NCBI RefSeq assembly: GCF_000006945.2
Contig: NC_003197.2
Coordinates: 1,240,001-1,304,000, forward strand
Length of the DNA: 64,000 bases
Reading direction: 5' to 3'
From: Salmonella enterica subsp. enterica serovar Typhimurium str. LT2
GTDB taxonomy: Bacteria; Pseudomonadota; Gammaproteobacteria; Enterobacterales; Enterobacteriaceae
The position numbers were made by a program, and so were the translations under genes. The notes below the pieces were generated by a model. That model was not told the origin of the DNA, searched no databases, and worked only from the letters and a program-made list of their open reading frames with translations. Below are positions 8,185-16,608 of the stretch, piece after piece (positions within the stretch are counted from its first letter, which is position 1; every line of letters starts with the position of its first letter).

Positions 8185-8430
8185 TTATTCATTGATGAAC
8201 CAGTCATCAGCGCTCTCCCAGGTCTCCTGGAGAATCTCGCTAATGCGTTCTTTGTCCTCTTTTGATGCGCCAATGACGGACAAGTTGTTGGCGGTAGCGT
8301 AACGCACGGTGACGTTACCCAAATTCTCCGGAAAATGATGGCTAATACGGCGGGAGAGTTCGCCCGCCAGCGCATCAATCGCACCGGCAGGCAGAGGTGA
8401 CGTTTTGGCTATAGTGACTTCAATACGCAT
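8185..8430 (-). CDS. dinI: DNA damage-inducible protein I
   Basis: An 81-residue acidic protein that binds RecA filaments, modulating co-protease activity and stabilising the filament during the SOS response. The sequence MRIEVTIAKTSPLPAGAIDALAGELSRRI and the acidic C-terminal helix (EILQETWESADDWF) that mimics DNA in the RecA contact are both present. The start at 8430 follows GGGGGCC; a longer in-frame reading to 8487 crosses the LexA box and is not plausible. Confidence 0.95.
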   Translation of the reverse strand: MRIEVTIAKTSPLPAGAIDALAGELSRRISHHFPENLGNVTVRYATANNLSVIGASKEDKERISEILQETWESADDWFINE

Positions 8431-8449
8431 AATGGCCCCCTGTTGAATA

Positions 8450-8469
8450 TACTGGATATATATACAGTT
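8450..8469 (-). promoter_or_regulatory. LexA (SOS) box of dinI
   Basis: On the minus strand the site reads AACTGTATATATATCCAGTA, fitting the LexA consensus CTG-N10-CAG with an alternating TA core. It ends about 20 bp upstream of the dinI start, in the same place as in E. coli. Confidence 0.88.
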
Positions 8470-8503
8470 AAATCCAGTATATAGCAACAGGTAAGCGCAT
8501 TTT

Positions 8504-9550
8504 TTATTTTTTTACTGACCAGCGTACTGTTTCACCCGCTAAAAAAGGCACCAGAGAATCATCAGCCAGCGCGATATTTCCCGGTATCTGTTGTTCATCG
8601 CGAACCAGTTCCACCCACCCCGTATTCATCGGCAGGCCATAGAATTGCGGGCCATTCAGTGAACAGAACGCTTCAAAGTGCGCCAGCGCGTTCATTTCCT
8701 CAAACACGGCGGCATAACTGCCAAGGGCGGAGGGGGCGTTGAAACAACCGGCGCAGCCGCAACTGGTCTCTTTACGATGACGTGAATGCGGCGCTGAATC
8801 CGTCCCCAGGAAGGCGCGCGTAAAACCACTGGCAACCAGTTCGCGTAACGCCTGCTGGTGAATATTGCGTTTCAGAATCGGCAGACAGTACAGGTGAGGA
8901 CGAATGCCGCCGACCAGCATATCATTACGGTTAAACATTAAATGTTGAGGCGTAATGGTAGCCGCCAGGTAGTCGTTGCCGTCACGTACATACTGCGCGG
9001 CATCTTTGGTCGTGATGTGCTCAAAGACCACTTTAAGCGCGGTCAGACGCTGGCGTAGCGGTTCCATTACGGTGTCGATAAAACGCGCTTCACGATCGAA
9101 TATATCAACATCCGCATGGGTCACCTCCCCGTGGACCAGCAATGGTATTCCGAGTTTTTCCATCCGCTCCAGTACCGGCATGATAGCGTCGACTGACGTT
9201 ACGCCATGACTGGAGTTAGTGGTGGCATTGGCCGGGTAAAGCTTAGCCGCAGTAAATACGCCTTCATGGAAACCACGCTCCAGTTCATCGGCATCGAGCG
9301 AATCCGTTAAATAGCAGGTCATTAACGGCGTGAAATCATGCCCGGCGGGCACCGCATCGAGAATACGCTGGCGGTAGGCGATCGCTGCATCAACGGTCGT
9401 GATGGGGGACGCCAGGTTCGGCATCACGATAGCGCGACCATAAATTTCGCTGGTATAGGGTACGACCGTTTTTAACATGTCGCCATCGCGAAGGTGAACG
9501 TGCCAGTCGTCCGGGCGGCGGATCTTTAAAACCTGGGATGGTGCAGTCAT
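8504..9550 (-). CDS. pyrC: Dihydroorotase
   Basis: A 348-residue zinc amidohydrolase that cyclises carbamoyl aspartate to dihydroorotate, the third step of pyrimidine synthesis. The metal-binding HxH is seen at DDWHVHLRDGD (His17 and His19). The lysine in FTAAKLYPANATTNS, near residue 103, is the carbamylated bridge, and FLGTDSAPH carries the catalytic Asp. The start at 9550 (MTAPSQVLKIRR) gives the E. coli length; the frame continues upstream to 9658 across the regulatory leader without coding sense. Regulation by CTP and purines is visible upstream. Confidence 0.96.
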   Translation of the reverse strand: MTAPSQVLKIRRPDDWHVHLRDGDMLKTVVPYTSEIYGRAIVMPNLASPITTVDAAIAYRQRILDAVPAGHDFTPLMTCYLTDSLDADELERGFHEGVFTAAKLYPANATTNSSHGVTSVDAIMPVLERMEKLGIPLLVHGEVTHADVDIFDREARFIDTVMEPLRQRLTALKVVFEHITTKDAAQYVRDGNDYLAATITPQHLMFNRNDMLVGGIRPHLYCLPILKRNIHQQALRELVASGFTRAFLGTDSAPHSRHRKETSCGCAGCFNAPSALGSYAAVFEEMNALAHFEAFCSLNGPQFYGLPMNTGWVELVRDEQQIPGNIALADDSLVPFLAGETVRWSVKK

Positions 9551-9557
9551 TAATAAG

Positions 9558-9586
9558 CTCCGGCTGAGGAATAGTCTTTTTGCCGG
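9558..9586 (-). promoter_or_regulatory. pyrC leader hairpin covering the ribosome site
   Basis: On the minus strand CCGGC at 9586-9582 can pair with GCCGG at 9564-9560, which overlaps the GGAG ribosome site. In E. coli and Salmonella pyrC, high CTP makes transcription start at a C so the hairpin forms and blocks translation; low CTP shifts the start to a downstream G and the hairpin is lost. The TTTCCGG start region is preserved here. Confidence 0.8.
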
Positions 9587-9592
9587 AAACAA

Positions 9593-9598
9593 AGGATA
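9593..9598 (-). promoter_or_regulatory. pyrC -10 element
   Basis: TATCCT on the minus strand lies about 7 bp before the TTTCCGG start-switching region, as in the known pyrC promoter. Confidence 0.6.
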
Positions 9599-9599
9599 A

Positions 9600-9615
9600 G
9601 CGGAAACGTTTTCGT
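9600..9615 (-). promoter_or_regulatory. PurR-type operator at pyrC
   Basis: The minus strand reads ACGAAAACGTTTCCGC, close to the PurR consensus ACGCAAACGTTTTCNT. It lies directly upstream of the -10 hexamer. PurR repression of pyrC is established in E. coli. Confidence 0.7.
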
Positions 9616-9622
9616 TTGCACG

Positions 9623-9648
9623 TAAAAAAAAGGGCGCGAGCGCGCCCT
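9623..9648 (-). terminator. Rho-independent terminator after yceB
   Basis: On the minus strand GGGCGCG-CT-CGCGCCC is followed by eight T. It lies between the yceB stop and the pyrC PurR site. Confidence 0.88.
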
Positions 9649-9654
9649 CCGAAA

Positions 9655-10215
9655 TCAATTGGTGAAAGGAATAACGATTTCACCAGGTTTAACTTCAATG
9701 CCTTTCGCGAGTTTCTTTGCTAACGCTTCGCCTTTACTGCTGTCCTCACGCAACACGTAAGCGGGCCGCTGGTTAAAGTAGCTACGTAAAGACTGATTTA
9801 AATAAGGCAGGAGCGTTTGTAGCACCGATTGCATTTTCTCCGGCGTCACGGTGGCGTCTACTACTTCCATCTCCTGAAGATAGATGGCGCCTTTTTCTTT
9901 ATCAAAGACCGGCAGGGCTTTTAGCTTGAGTTTCATCGTCGCTTTTTGACTGCCAAACAGGGAATTCATATCCAGCCTGGCATCGCCAGTAAGGGTGACT
10001 TTATTAGGTTCTTCCCGACCAATCTGGCTGACAAGGTTAGTCAATACGATATGCGCGTCGGCAATGCCGGGCAGACCAATATCTTTTGAGAAATTATTCC
10101 GTTTTTCAAGCGCTTGATTGATTTCTTGTTCGCTAATGGTGTATTGCGTAAGTTGATTACAACCCACTAACAGGCCGCTAACTACCAGCGCAGCGGCAAA
10201 AAAAAACTTTTTCAT
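9655..10215 (-). CDS. yceB: YceB family lipoprotein
   Basis: A 186-residue outer- or inner-membrane lipoprotein of DUF1439. The signal peptide MKKFFFAAALVVSGLLVGC ends in a lipobox with Cys19. Asn-Gln follow the cysteine, which does not trigger the Asp+2 inner-membrane retention rule, so outer-membrane sorting is expected. The mature domain resembles tubular lipid-binding folds, but the function is not established. The start at 10215 gives the known length; five upstream codons are probably not translated. It has its own terminator. Confidence 0.92.
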   Translation of the reverse strand: MKKFFFAAALVVSGLLVGCNQLTQYTISEQEINQALEKRNNFSKDIGLPGIADAHIVLTNLVSQIGREEPNKVTLTGDARLDMNSLFGSQKATMKLKLKALPVFDKEKGAIYLQEMEVVDATVTPEKMQSVLQTLLPYLNQSLRSYFNQRPAYVLREDSSKGEALAKKLAKGIEVKPGEIVIPFTN

Positions 10216-10302
10216 GGCGTTCCTTAGCATGTTGCCTGTGCCCTAATCTTGACACAAAGCAGCATGTCGCGCCAGCGGACATGGTGCCACTAGAAAAAGC
10301 TG

Positions 10303-10331
10303 AAAAAGGCGGCAAGAAAGGGTTGCCGCCT
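10303..10331 (-). terminator. Rho-independent terminator after grxB
   Basis: On the minus strand a 9-bp stem AGGCGGCAA/TTGCCGCCT is followed by TTTTC. It lies 9 bp past the grxB stop. Confidence 0.82.
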
Positions 10332-10339
10332 GGCGGGAG

Positions 10340-10987
10340 TTAGATAGCCATTGAGGAGAGTAAATTAATTTGCGTCTGCTTTGCCATATTATCGCGATAG
10401 TCCGCGACTTTTGTCGGCCAGTGGATACCGGCGACCAGCGTCAGATTACGCAGAAGCGGAAACAGATGAATATCATCTTCCGATAATTCGCCGTTAACGG
10501 CGTTAGGCTGTACGATGAGTTTATCCAGCAAACGTAAATCATCGCCGATCTTTTTAATCAGTCCTGCAGAGTGCGCAAGATGGTTGTCAAAACTGCCAGA
10601 TGAGGCTTCTTTTTTGCGGATAAAATACTGACGCGCCGCAGGGGTAGAAAATTCATCGAAAGCGGATTTTGCAAATCGCGGCAGCAGTAGCTGATTAACG
10701 TAACCGTTAACTTTGCGCAACCACTCTTCAATGGCTGGATTGCGTTTCCCGGTTAACAGCGGTTTGCCGTCGAGGTTGTCGACATAATGTACAATATCCA
10801 TACTTTCAGGAAGGTAGCGACTATCATCTTTTTGCAGGATGGGCACCATCTTTTGACCAATCATCCGGGTGGGCGTCGCCTCGTCGTCATTTTGTAACAC
10901 GTTAAGTTCAACGGGGATGTTCTTCAGGCCGAAAATCATGCGGGCTTTAACGCAGAAAGGGCAATGATCGTAAATATAAAGCTTCAC
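10340..10987 (-). CDS. grxB: Glutaredoxin 2
   Basis: A 215-residue GST-like glutaredoxin. The N-terminal thioredoxin fold has the dithiol active site HCPFC (Cys9 and Cys12) and the cis-proline motif KMVPIL; the C-terminal half is all-helical as in glutathione S-transferases. It reduces glutathione-mixed disulfides and supplies much of the glutaredoxin activity of E. coli cells. Translation starts at a GTG (10987) with GGAGGAG just upstream. It is monocistronic, with its own terminator. Confidence 0.95.
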   Translation of the reverse strand: MKLYIYDHCPFCVKARMIFGLKNIPVELNVLQNDDEATPTRMIGQKMVPILQKDDSRYLPESMDIVHYVDNLDGKPLLTGKRNPAIEEWLRKVNGYVNQLLLPRFAKSAFDEFSTPAARQYFIRKKEASSGSFDNHLAHSAGLIKKIGDDLRLLDKLIVQPNAVNGELSEDDIHLFPLLRNLTLVAGIHWPTKVADYRDNMAKQTQINLLSSMAI

Positions 10988-11050
10988 GTTTCTCCTCCAT
11001 TTGACTGTCGGTATCTGACCAGTATGGAGGAGATAGCGACAGGTATCAAA

Positions 11051-12259
11051 TCAGGCGCCGGGTTCCAGCATCCGGCGCGGCGTGCGTTTATGACTAAATT
11101 GCCAGCCTAAAGCCAAAAAGGTGATAAAGCCGATAATACCGAGCATCATCCACGGTAGTTCAGGCTGCGCAAGCGCTTTCCCCATATCAAACAACCAGCC
11201 GCCGCCGATATAACCAATCGCGCCGCCAATGGCTAATCCCAGACGGCTAAAGCCCATATAGCTTCCCCGCGCCCTCGCGTCTGCGAGCGACGCGCTGAGC
11301 GTTTCGCGCGCCGGTTCGGCGATAACCGAGCCGATGTAGAAAGCGCAAATAAGCGTAAAAAGCTGCTGTAAATTGCCCACCATCCCGATGGGGAGCATGC
11401 TCAGCGACATGACGAGCAAACCGGCCATCAGCCGATGCTCCAGCCGAAAACGCTTTTCGCTCCAGCGGGCAATCGGGTAGAGCAACGTCAGCGAGAGACA
11501 CGCCTCAATAGCGTACATCCATTTCACGGCAGCAGGCGAACCGGCGATATCGTTTACCATAATCGGCAGCATTAACATGACCTGTACCGCCAGCATATAG
11601 TAGCCCGCCAGCGTCAGCACGTAGGTTACAAACCTTTTATCGCTCATGACGCGGCGCATTCCTTCACGCACCGGCGTTCTGACCGTTGATAGCTTCCAGG
11701 CCGGAAGCAGCCATGCGTTGAAAAGGGCGCATAATATGAACAAAATAGCGCCCGTCGCGCAGACCAGGCGAAAATCGTATTGTAGCAACCAGCTTCCCAG
11801 CAGCGCGCCAATCACCGCACCCGCGCTGTCCTGCATCATCAACAGAGAGAAGAAGCGGTCCCGTTGCTCCGGACGAATTAATTTGACCACCAGCGCTGAA
11901 CGCGGCGGGTCGAAAAGCGTACCGCCGAGACCGGAAAGAAAGCAGGAAAACCACAAGAGCCAGGGCTCATGCGCGATACCCATGGTGGCAAAGCCTGCGG
12001 CGCGCATCAGCATACCGGTGACAATCATCGGTTTCGCGCCAAAGCGATCGGCGATGGCGCCGCCAAAAATGCCCAGACCTTGTTGAATAAACTGGCGCAG
12101 GCCGAGCGCGATCCCTACCATTACGGCAGCCCACCCCATTTGATCGACAAAGCGAATAGAGATGAGCGGGAAGACGACGAAAAAACCCAGCACCACCAAC
12201 ATGTTATCGATGAGAAGAAAATATTTACCCAGGTTCCTCGCCTGCGAGACGCGCGACAT
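11051..12259 (-). CDS. mdtH: MFS multidrug transporter MdtH
   Basis: A 402-residue inner-membrane transporter with about twelve hydrophobic segments, in the DHA1 drug-antiporter group. The loop 2-3 motif is GGAIADRFGAKPMIVTG, and LSGLGGTLFDPPRSALV marks the fourth-fifth helix region. In E. coli overproduction gives resistance to norfloxacin and enoxacin. The start at 12259 (MSRVSQARNLGKYF) has a strong GGGAGGGG site. It is divergent from rimJ. The natural substrate is unknown. Confidence 0.94.
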   Translation of the reverse strand: MSRVSQARNLGKYFLLIDNMLVVLGFFVVFPLISIRFVDQMGWAAVMVGIALGLRQFIQQGLGIFGGAIADRFGAKPMIVTGMLMRAAGFATMGIAHEPWLLWFSCFLSGLGGTLFDPPRSALVVKLIRPEQRDRFFSLLMMQDSAGAVIGALLGSWLLQYDFRLVCATGAILFILCALFNAWLLPAWKLSTVRTPVREGMRRVMSDKRFVTYVLTLAGYYMLAVQVMLMLPIMVNDIAGSPAAVKWMYAIEACLSLTLLYPIARWSEKRFRLEHRLMAGLLVMSLSMLPIGMVGNLQQLFTLICAFYIGSVIAEPARETLSASLADARARGSYMGFSRLGLAIGGAIGYIGGGWLFDMGKALAQPELPWMMLGIIGFITFLALGWQFSHKRTPRRMLEPGA

Positions 12260-12495
12260 TTCCCCTCCCGGGAAATAAAAGATGAGCGTCTTCTATTCTG
12301 CGGCGGCGTTTCGTTTTTTCCTACCGTTAGCGGGACAATATTTTTTTATCAAAAGTCCTTTTTAATCGAGAGTTTTCATCAAAATGTGGCAGCAATTCAA
12401 AAAATGACGATTTGCGCTTTTCACAGAGCCTGGTTGCGCAAGTATAGTAATGTTACTGGCGTGCTGAAGACGTTACAGGAAGGAGTAGGTATAGA

Positions 12496-13080
12496 ATGTT
12501 TGGCTATCGTAGTAACGTGCCAAAAGTGCGCTTAACCACCGATCGTCTGGTGGTACGTTTAGTGCATGAGCGTGATGCCTGGCGTCTGGCCGATTATTAC
12601 GCGGAAAATCGTCATTTTTTAAAACCCTGGGAACCGGTCCGTGATGAAAGTCATTGTTATCCTTCAGGATGGCAGGCGCGTCTGGGAATGATCGGTGAAT
12701 TTCACAAACAGGGCTCCGCCTTCTATTTCGCGCTACTTGATCCGGAAGAAAAAGAAATTATCGGCGTGGCGAATTTTTCCAATGTGGTGCGCGGTTCTTT
12801 TCATGCCTGTTATCTGGGCTATTCCATTGCGCAGAAGTGGCAGGGGCAAGGGCTGATGTTTGAAGCCTTAACCGCTGCGATTCGCTATATGCAGCGCACT
12901 CAGCATATCCACCGTATCATGGCGAACTATATGCCGCACAACAAACGTAGCGGCGCGTTGCTGGCGCGGCTTGGCTTTGAAAAAGAAGGCTATGCGAAAG
13001 ATTACCTGTTGATTGATGGACAATGGCGCGACCATGTCCTGACGGCGTTAACCACGCCGTTATGGACGCCGGGGCGTTGA
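12496..13080 (+). CDS. rimJ: Ribosomal protein S5 alanine N-acetyltransferase
   Basis: A 194-residue GNAT-family enzyme that acetylates the N-terminal alanine of ribosomal protein S5. The acetyl-CoA loop is recognisable in YSIAQKWQGQGLMFEAL, and the C-terminal part MANYMPHNKRSGALLARLGFEKEGYAKDYLLIDG is the usual GNAT end. The start ATG at 12496 follows AGGAG, and the length equals the E. coli protein. It is likely co-transcribed with yceH (35-bp gap), mviM and perhaps murJ. RimJ also has a reported role in regulating pap pili in E. coli. Confidence 0.95.
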   Translation: MFGYRSNVPKVRLTTDRLVVRLVHERDAWRLADYYAENRHFLKPWEPVRDESHCYPSGWQARLGMIGEFHKQGSAFYFALLDPEEKEIIGVANFSNVVRGSFHACYLGYSIAQKWQGQGLMFEALTAAIRYMQRTQHIHRIMANYMPHNKRSGALLARLGFEKEGYAKDYLLIDGQWRDHVLTALTTPLWTPGR

Positions 13081-13115
13081 GCGGCTTACGGAATGAGAGG
13101 CAAAGGGAGAAAACG

Positions 13116-13763
13116 ATGAAATATGAATTAACCGCCACTGAAGCGCGAGTGATTGGCTGTCTGCTGGAAAAGCAGGTGACAACGCCGGAACAGTATCCGC
13201 TTTCCGTCAACGGCGTGGTGACAGCCTGTAATCAGAAAACCAACCGTGAACCGGTGATGAACCTGACGGAACAAGAGGTACAAGAACAGCTCGATAACCT
13301 GGTGAAACGCCACTTTTTGCGTACGGTCAGCGGGTTTGGCAACCGCGTCACCAAATATGAACAGCGTTTCTGTAATTCCGAATTTGGCGATCTGAAACTT
13401 AGCGCGGCGGAAGTGGCGCTCGTCACTACGCTGCTGCTGCGTGGCGCGCAAACGCCCGGCGAGTTGCGTAGCCGGGCGTCGCGGATGCATGAATTCAGCG
13501 ATATGGCGGAAGTTGAATCCACGCTGGAACGGCTTGCCAGTCGTGAGGACGGCCCGTATGTCGTCCGTCTGGCGCGTGAACCGGGTAAGCGCGAAAGCCG
13601 CTATATGCACCTTTTTTGCGGCGACGTCGATGAACTGTCTCTCCAGACGTCTGCGCCGGAAAGTGCGTCGGGCGATCTTCAGTCGCGCGTCGAAGCGCTG
13701 GAAAGCGAAGTGGCGGAGTTAAAGCAGCGGCTGGATTCTTTGTTAGCTCACCTGGGAGAGTAA
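13116..13763 (+). CDS. yceH: YceH family winged-helix protein
   Basis: A 215-residue protein of DUF480 with two predicted winged-helix domains (KYELTATEARVIGCLLEKQVTTPEQYPLSVN, then LSAAEVALVTTLLLRGAQTPGELRSRASRMHEF). A C-terminal coiled coil follows, about residues 185-213 (LQSRVEALESEVAELKQRLDSLLAHLGE). The fold suggests DNA binding, but no target is known. The ATG at 13116 follows GGGAGAAAACG. It lies one base before the GTG start of mviM, so the two are coupled. Confidence 0.92.
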   Translation: MKYELTATEARVIGCLLEKQVTTPEQYPLSVNGVVTACNQKTNREPVMNLTEQEVQEQLDNLVKRHFLRTVSGFGNRVTKYEQRFCNSEFGDLKLSAAEVALVTTLLLRGAQTPGELRSRASRMHEFSDMAEVESTLERLASREDGPYVVRLAREPGKRESRYMHLFCGDVDELSLQTSAPESASGDLQSRVEALESEVAELKQRLDSLLAHLGE

Positions 13764-13764
13764 T

Positions 13765-14688
13765 GTGAGAACATTACGGATTGGCATTGTCGGGTTAGGC
13801 GGTATTGCGCAGAAGGCCTGGCTGCCGGTATTAACCAACACCGCCGGATGGACGTTACAGGGCGCCTGGTCTCCTTCGCGGGATAAAGCCTTACGTATTT
13901 GCGAAAGCTGGCGCATACCGTATGTGGATTCGCTGGCGAATTTAGCGTCCAGCTGCGATGCGGTCTTTGTCCACTCCAGTACCGCAAGCCATTATGCCGT
14001 GGTCAGCGAACTTCTCAATGCCGGCGTCCATGTCTGCGTGGATAAACCGCTGGCGGAAAATCTACGTGATGCCGAACGGCTGGTGGCGCTGGCGGCGCAA
14101 AAAAAATTGACGCTGATGGTTGGCTTTAATCGCCGTTTCGCGCCGCTGTACCGCGAACTGAAGACGCGCCTCGGCACTGCGGCGTCACTACGTATGGATA
14201 AACATCGTACCGATAGCGTCGGGCCGCACGACTTACGTTTTACTTTGCTCGATGACTATCTGCATGTCGTGGATACCGCTCTGTGGCTGGCGGGCGGCGA
14301 GGCGCGCCTTGCCAGCGGCACGTTGCTCACCAGCGAGTCCGGCGAAATGTGCTATGCGGAACATCATTTTTCCGCCGACAAACTACAAATTACCACCAGT
14401 ATGCACCGGCGCGCCGGAAGTCAGCGTGAATCGGTCCAGGCCGTCACCGACGGCGGGCTATATGACGTGACGGATATGCGTGAATGGCGCGAAGAGCGCG
14501 GGCAGGGTATTCTCATCAAACCCATTCCTAGTTGGCAAACGACGCTTGAACAGCGTGGTTTTGTCGGATGCGCGCGGCATTTCATTGACTGCGTACAAAA
14601 TCAGACGGTTCCGGAAACGGCGGGGGAGCAGGCGATTTTGGCCCAGCGCGTCGTGGAGGCGCTGTGGCGGGACGCCATCAGCGAATAA
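13765..14688 (+). CDS. mviM: Gfo/Idh/MocA family oxidoreductase MviM
   Basis: A 307-residue NAD(P)-dependent oxidoreductase. The Rossmann motif is RIGIVGLGGIAQKAW, and VCVDKPLAENLRDAERL holds the family's catalytic lysine in a DKP version of the usual EKP. The substrate is unknown; the name comes from a Salmonella virulence locus (mviMN), but the virulence effect has not been tied clearly to this enzyme. It begins with GTG one base after the yceH stop. murJ follows after a 300-bp repeat-bearing gap, so the two may not share a transcript. Confidence 0.93.
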   Translation: MRTLRIGIVGLGGIAQKAWLPVLTNTAGWTLQGAWSPSRDKALRICESWRIPYVDSLANLASSCDAVFVHSSTASHYAVVSELLNAGVHVCVDKPLAENLRDAERLVALAAQKKLTLMVGFNRRFAPLYRELKTRLGTAASLRMDKHRTDSVGPHDLRFTLLDDYLHVVDTALWLAGGEARLASGTLLTSESGEMCYAEHHFSADKLQITTSMHRRAGSQRESVQAVTDGGLYDVTDMREWREERGQGILIKPIPSWQTTLEQRGFVGCARHFIDCVQNQTVPETAGEQAILAQRVVEALWRDAISE

Positions 14689-14733
14689 CCCTCTGTAACA
14701 TCTGGCGGTAGTAATTCATCGTAATCCAGGTAC

Positions 14734-14799
14734 TATACCCTCAATAATTCGAGTTGCAGAAAAGCTAACGCACATGCAGCTCGAAGTATGGCGGGTATA
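14734..14799. repeat. MITE-like 66-bp imperfect palindrome
   Basis: It begins TATACCC and ends GGGTATA. The inner arms TTCGAGTTGCA and TGCAGCTCGAA pair with one mismatch. The pattern resembles the dispersed non-coding palindromes of Salmonella and other enterobacteria. No transposase is nearby. Confidence 0.65.
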
Positions 14800-14864
14800 T
14801 ATGCCCACTCTACACAATACCTCTTTTCACAGTGAATAATGGCAAACCGTGGGGAGTCTGTAAG

Positions 14865-14940
14865 GCCTGATAAGACGTTTTAACGTCGCCGTCAGGCGCG
14901 GTGATACAGCCGGATACGGCAGAAGTTGCGTTATCCGGTC
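14865..14940. repeat. REP/BIME-type repeat pair
   Basis: Two palindromes stand side by side: GCCTGATAAGACG...CGTCAGGC (14865-14897) and GCCGGATA...TATCCGGTC (14909-14940). Both have REP-type ends. Confidence 0.7.
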
Positions 14941-14991
14941 GATGGATCAGCCATGCAGGAGTTTTACGCCAGGGTCTGGAATACAAAAGAA

Positions 14992-16527
14992 ATGAATTTA
15001 TTGAAATCGCTGGCTGCCGTCAGCTCGATGACTATGTTTTCACGCGTGTTGGGCTTTGCCCGTGATGCGATTGTCGCCAGAATTTTTGGCGCAGGGATGG
15101 CGACCGACGCCTTTTTTGTGGCGTTTAAACTCCCTAATTTACTACGCCGGATCTTTGCCGAAGGCGCTTTTTCTCAGGCCTTTGTGCCTATCCTGGCGGA
15201 ATATAAGAGCAAGCAGGGTGAAGAAGCGACGCGGATCTTTGTCGCTTACGTTTCCGGCCTGTTGACGCTGGCATTGGCCGTCGTGACGGTGGCCGGTATG
15301 CTGGCCGCCCCGTGGGTGATTATGGTAACCGCGCCGGGTTTTGCCGATACTGCGGATAAATTCGCGCTGACGACGCAACTGCTGCGGATTACATTTCCCT
15401 ATATTCTGCTGATCTCGCTGGCTTCACTGGTTGGCGCCATTCTCAACACCTGGAATCGCTTCTCTATTCCCGCTTTTGCGCCGACATTTCTTAATATCAG
15501 CATGATCGGTTTTGCATTATTCGCCGCGCCATACTTTAATCCGCCGGTGCTGGCGTTAGCCTGGGCAGTCACCGTTGGCGGCGTGCTGCAACTGGTGTAT
15601 CAACTTCCGTATTTGAAAAAGATCGGTATGCTGGTGCTGCCGCGCATTAACTTTCGCGACACCGGGGCGATGCGGGTGGTCAAACAGATGGGGCCGGCGA
15701 TTTTGGGCGTTTCCGTCAGTCAGATCTCCCTTATCATCAATACCATTTTCGCCTCGTTTCTGGCCTCCGGCTCGGTCTCATGGATGTACTATGCCGATCG
15801 GTTGATGGAGTTCCCGTCCGGCGTGCTGGGCGTGGCGTTGGGGACCATCTTGTTGCCGTCATTGTCGAAAAGCTTTGCCAGCGGCAATCATGATGAGTAC
15901 TGCCGCCTGATGGACTGGGGGCTGCGTTTGTGCTTTTTACTGGCGTTGCCGAGCGCGGTAGCGTTAGGCATTCTGGCGAAGCCGCTGACGGTCTCGCTGT
16001 TTCAGTACGGTAAATTCACCGCCTTTGATGCGGCGATGACGCAGCGGGCGTTAATCGCCTATTCGGTGGGGCTGATTGGCTTGATCGTCGTAAAAGTGCT
16101 GGCTCCGGGCTTCTATTCTCGCCAGGATATTAAAACGCCGGTGAAAATCGCCATAGTGACGTTAATCATGACGCAGTTAATGAACCTGGCGTTTATTGGA
16201 CCGCTGAAACACGCCGGGCTGTCGCTCTCTATTGGTTTGGCGGCATGTCTCAATGCGTCGCTGCTGTACTGGCAACTGCGCAAACAGAATATCTTTACGC
16301 CACAACCGGGCTGGATGTGGTTCCTGATGCGTCTGATCATTTCCGTACTGGTGATGGCCGCCGTATTGTTCGGCGTGTTGCATATTATGCCGGAGTGGTC
16401 GCAAGGGTCGATGCTATGGCGTTTGCTGCGTTTGATGGCGGTAGTGATCGCGGGTATCGCGGCCTATTTCGCCGCGCTTGCCGTGCTGGGCTTTAAAGTG
16501 AAAGAGTTTGTTCGCCGGACGGCGTAA
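14992..16527 (+). CDS. murJ: Lipid II flippase MurJ
   Basis: A 511-residue, 14-helix inner-membrane protein of the MOP exporter superfamily (old name MviN). It flips lipid II to the periplasmic face for peptidoglycan synthesis. The key charged residues of the central cavity are present: Arg18 and Arg24 in MFSRVLGFARDAIVAR, Asp39 in ATDAFFVAF, and Arg52 in PNLLRRIF. I chose the ATG at 14992 because it gives the E. coli length. Salmonella entries with 524 residues start at the ATG at 14953, but that start lacks a ribosome site and adds a hydrophilic leader. Neither start has a strong Shine-Dalgarno. Repeats lie on both sides. Confidence 0.95.
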   Translation: MNLLKSLAAVSSMTMFSRVLGFARDAIVARIFGAGMATDAFFVAFKLPNLLRRIFAEGAFSQAFVPILAEYKSKQGEEATRIFVAYVSGLLTLALAVVTVAGMLAAPWVIMVTAPGFADTADKFALTTQLLRITFPYILLISLASLVGAILNTWNRFSIPAFAPTFLNISMIGFALFAAPYFNPPVLALAWAVTVGGVLQLVYQLPYLKKIGMLVLPRINFRDTGAMRVVKQMGPAILGVSVSQISLIINTIFASFLASGSVSWMYYADRLMEFPSGVLGVALGTILLPSLSKSFASGNHDEYCRLMDWGLRLCFLLALPSAVALGILAKPLTVSLFQYGKFTAFDAAMTQRALIAYSVGLIGLIVVKVLAPGFYSRQDIKTPVKIAIVTLIMTQLMNLAFIGPLKHAGLSLSIGLAACLNASLLYWQLRKQNIFTPQPGWMWFLMRLIISVLVMAAVLFGVLHIMPEWSQGSMLWRLLRLMAVVIAGIAAYFAALAVLGFKVKEFVRRTA

Positions 16528-16534
16528 ATTCAGT

Positions 16535-16603
16535 GCCTGATAGCGCTGTGCTATCAGGCCTACAAGGCATTCAGGCCGGAAAGGCGCAACGTCGCCATCC
16601 GGC
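16535..16603. repeat. BIME-type repeat pair after murJ
   Basis: A 9-bp-arm hairpin GCCTGATAG/CTATCAGGC (16535-16559) is followed by a REP-type unit GCCGGA...TCCGGC (16575-16603). It lies between convergent murJ and flgN and could end or protect both transcripts. Confidence 0.75.
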
Positions 16604-16608
16604 AATGA

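Larger units (their letters stand above)
14689..14991. other. Repeat-filled gap between mviM and murJ
   Basis: This 303-bp stretch carries a MITE-like palindrome (14734-14799) and a REP/BIME-type pair (14865-14940). The murJ promoter should lie here or within the repeats. No gene is seen. Confidence 0.7.

Noticed and set aside
8045..8302. 85-codon rightward frame antisense into dinI
   Set aside because: It crosses the dinI terminator and the dinI coding end.
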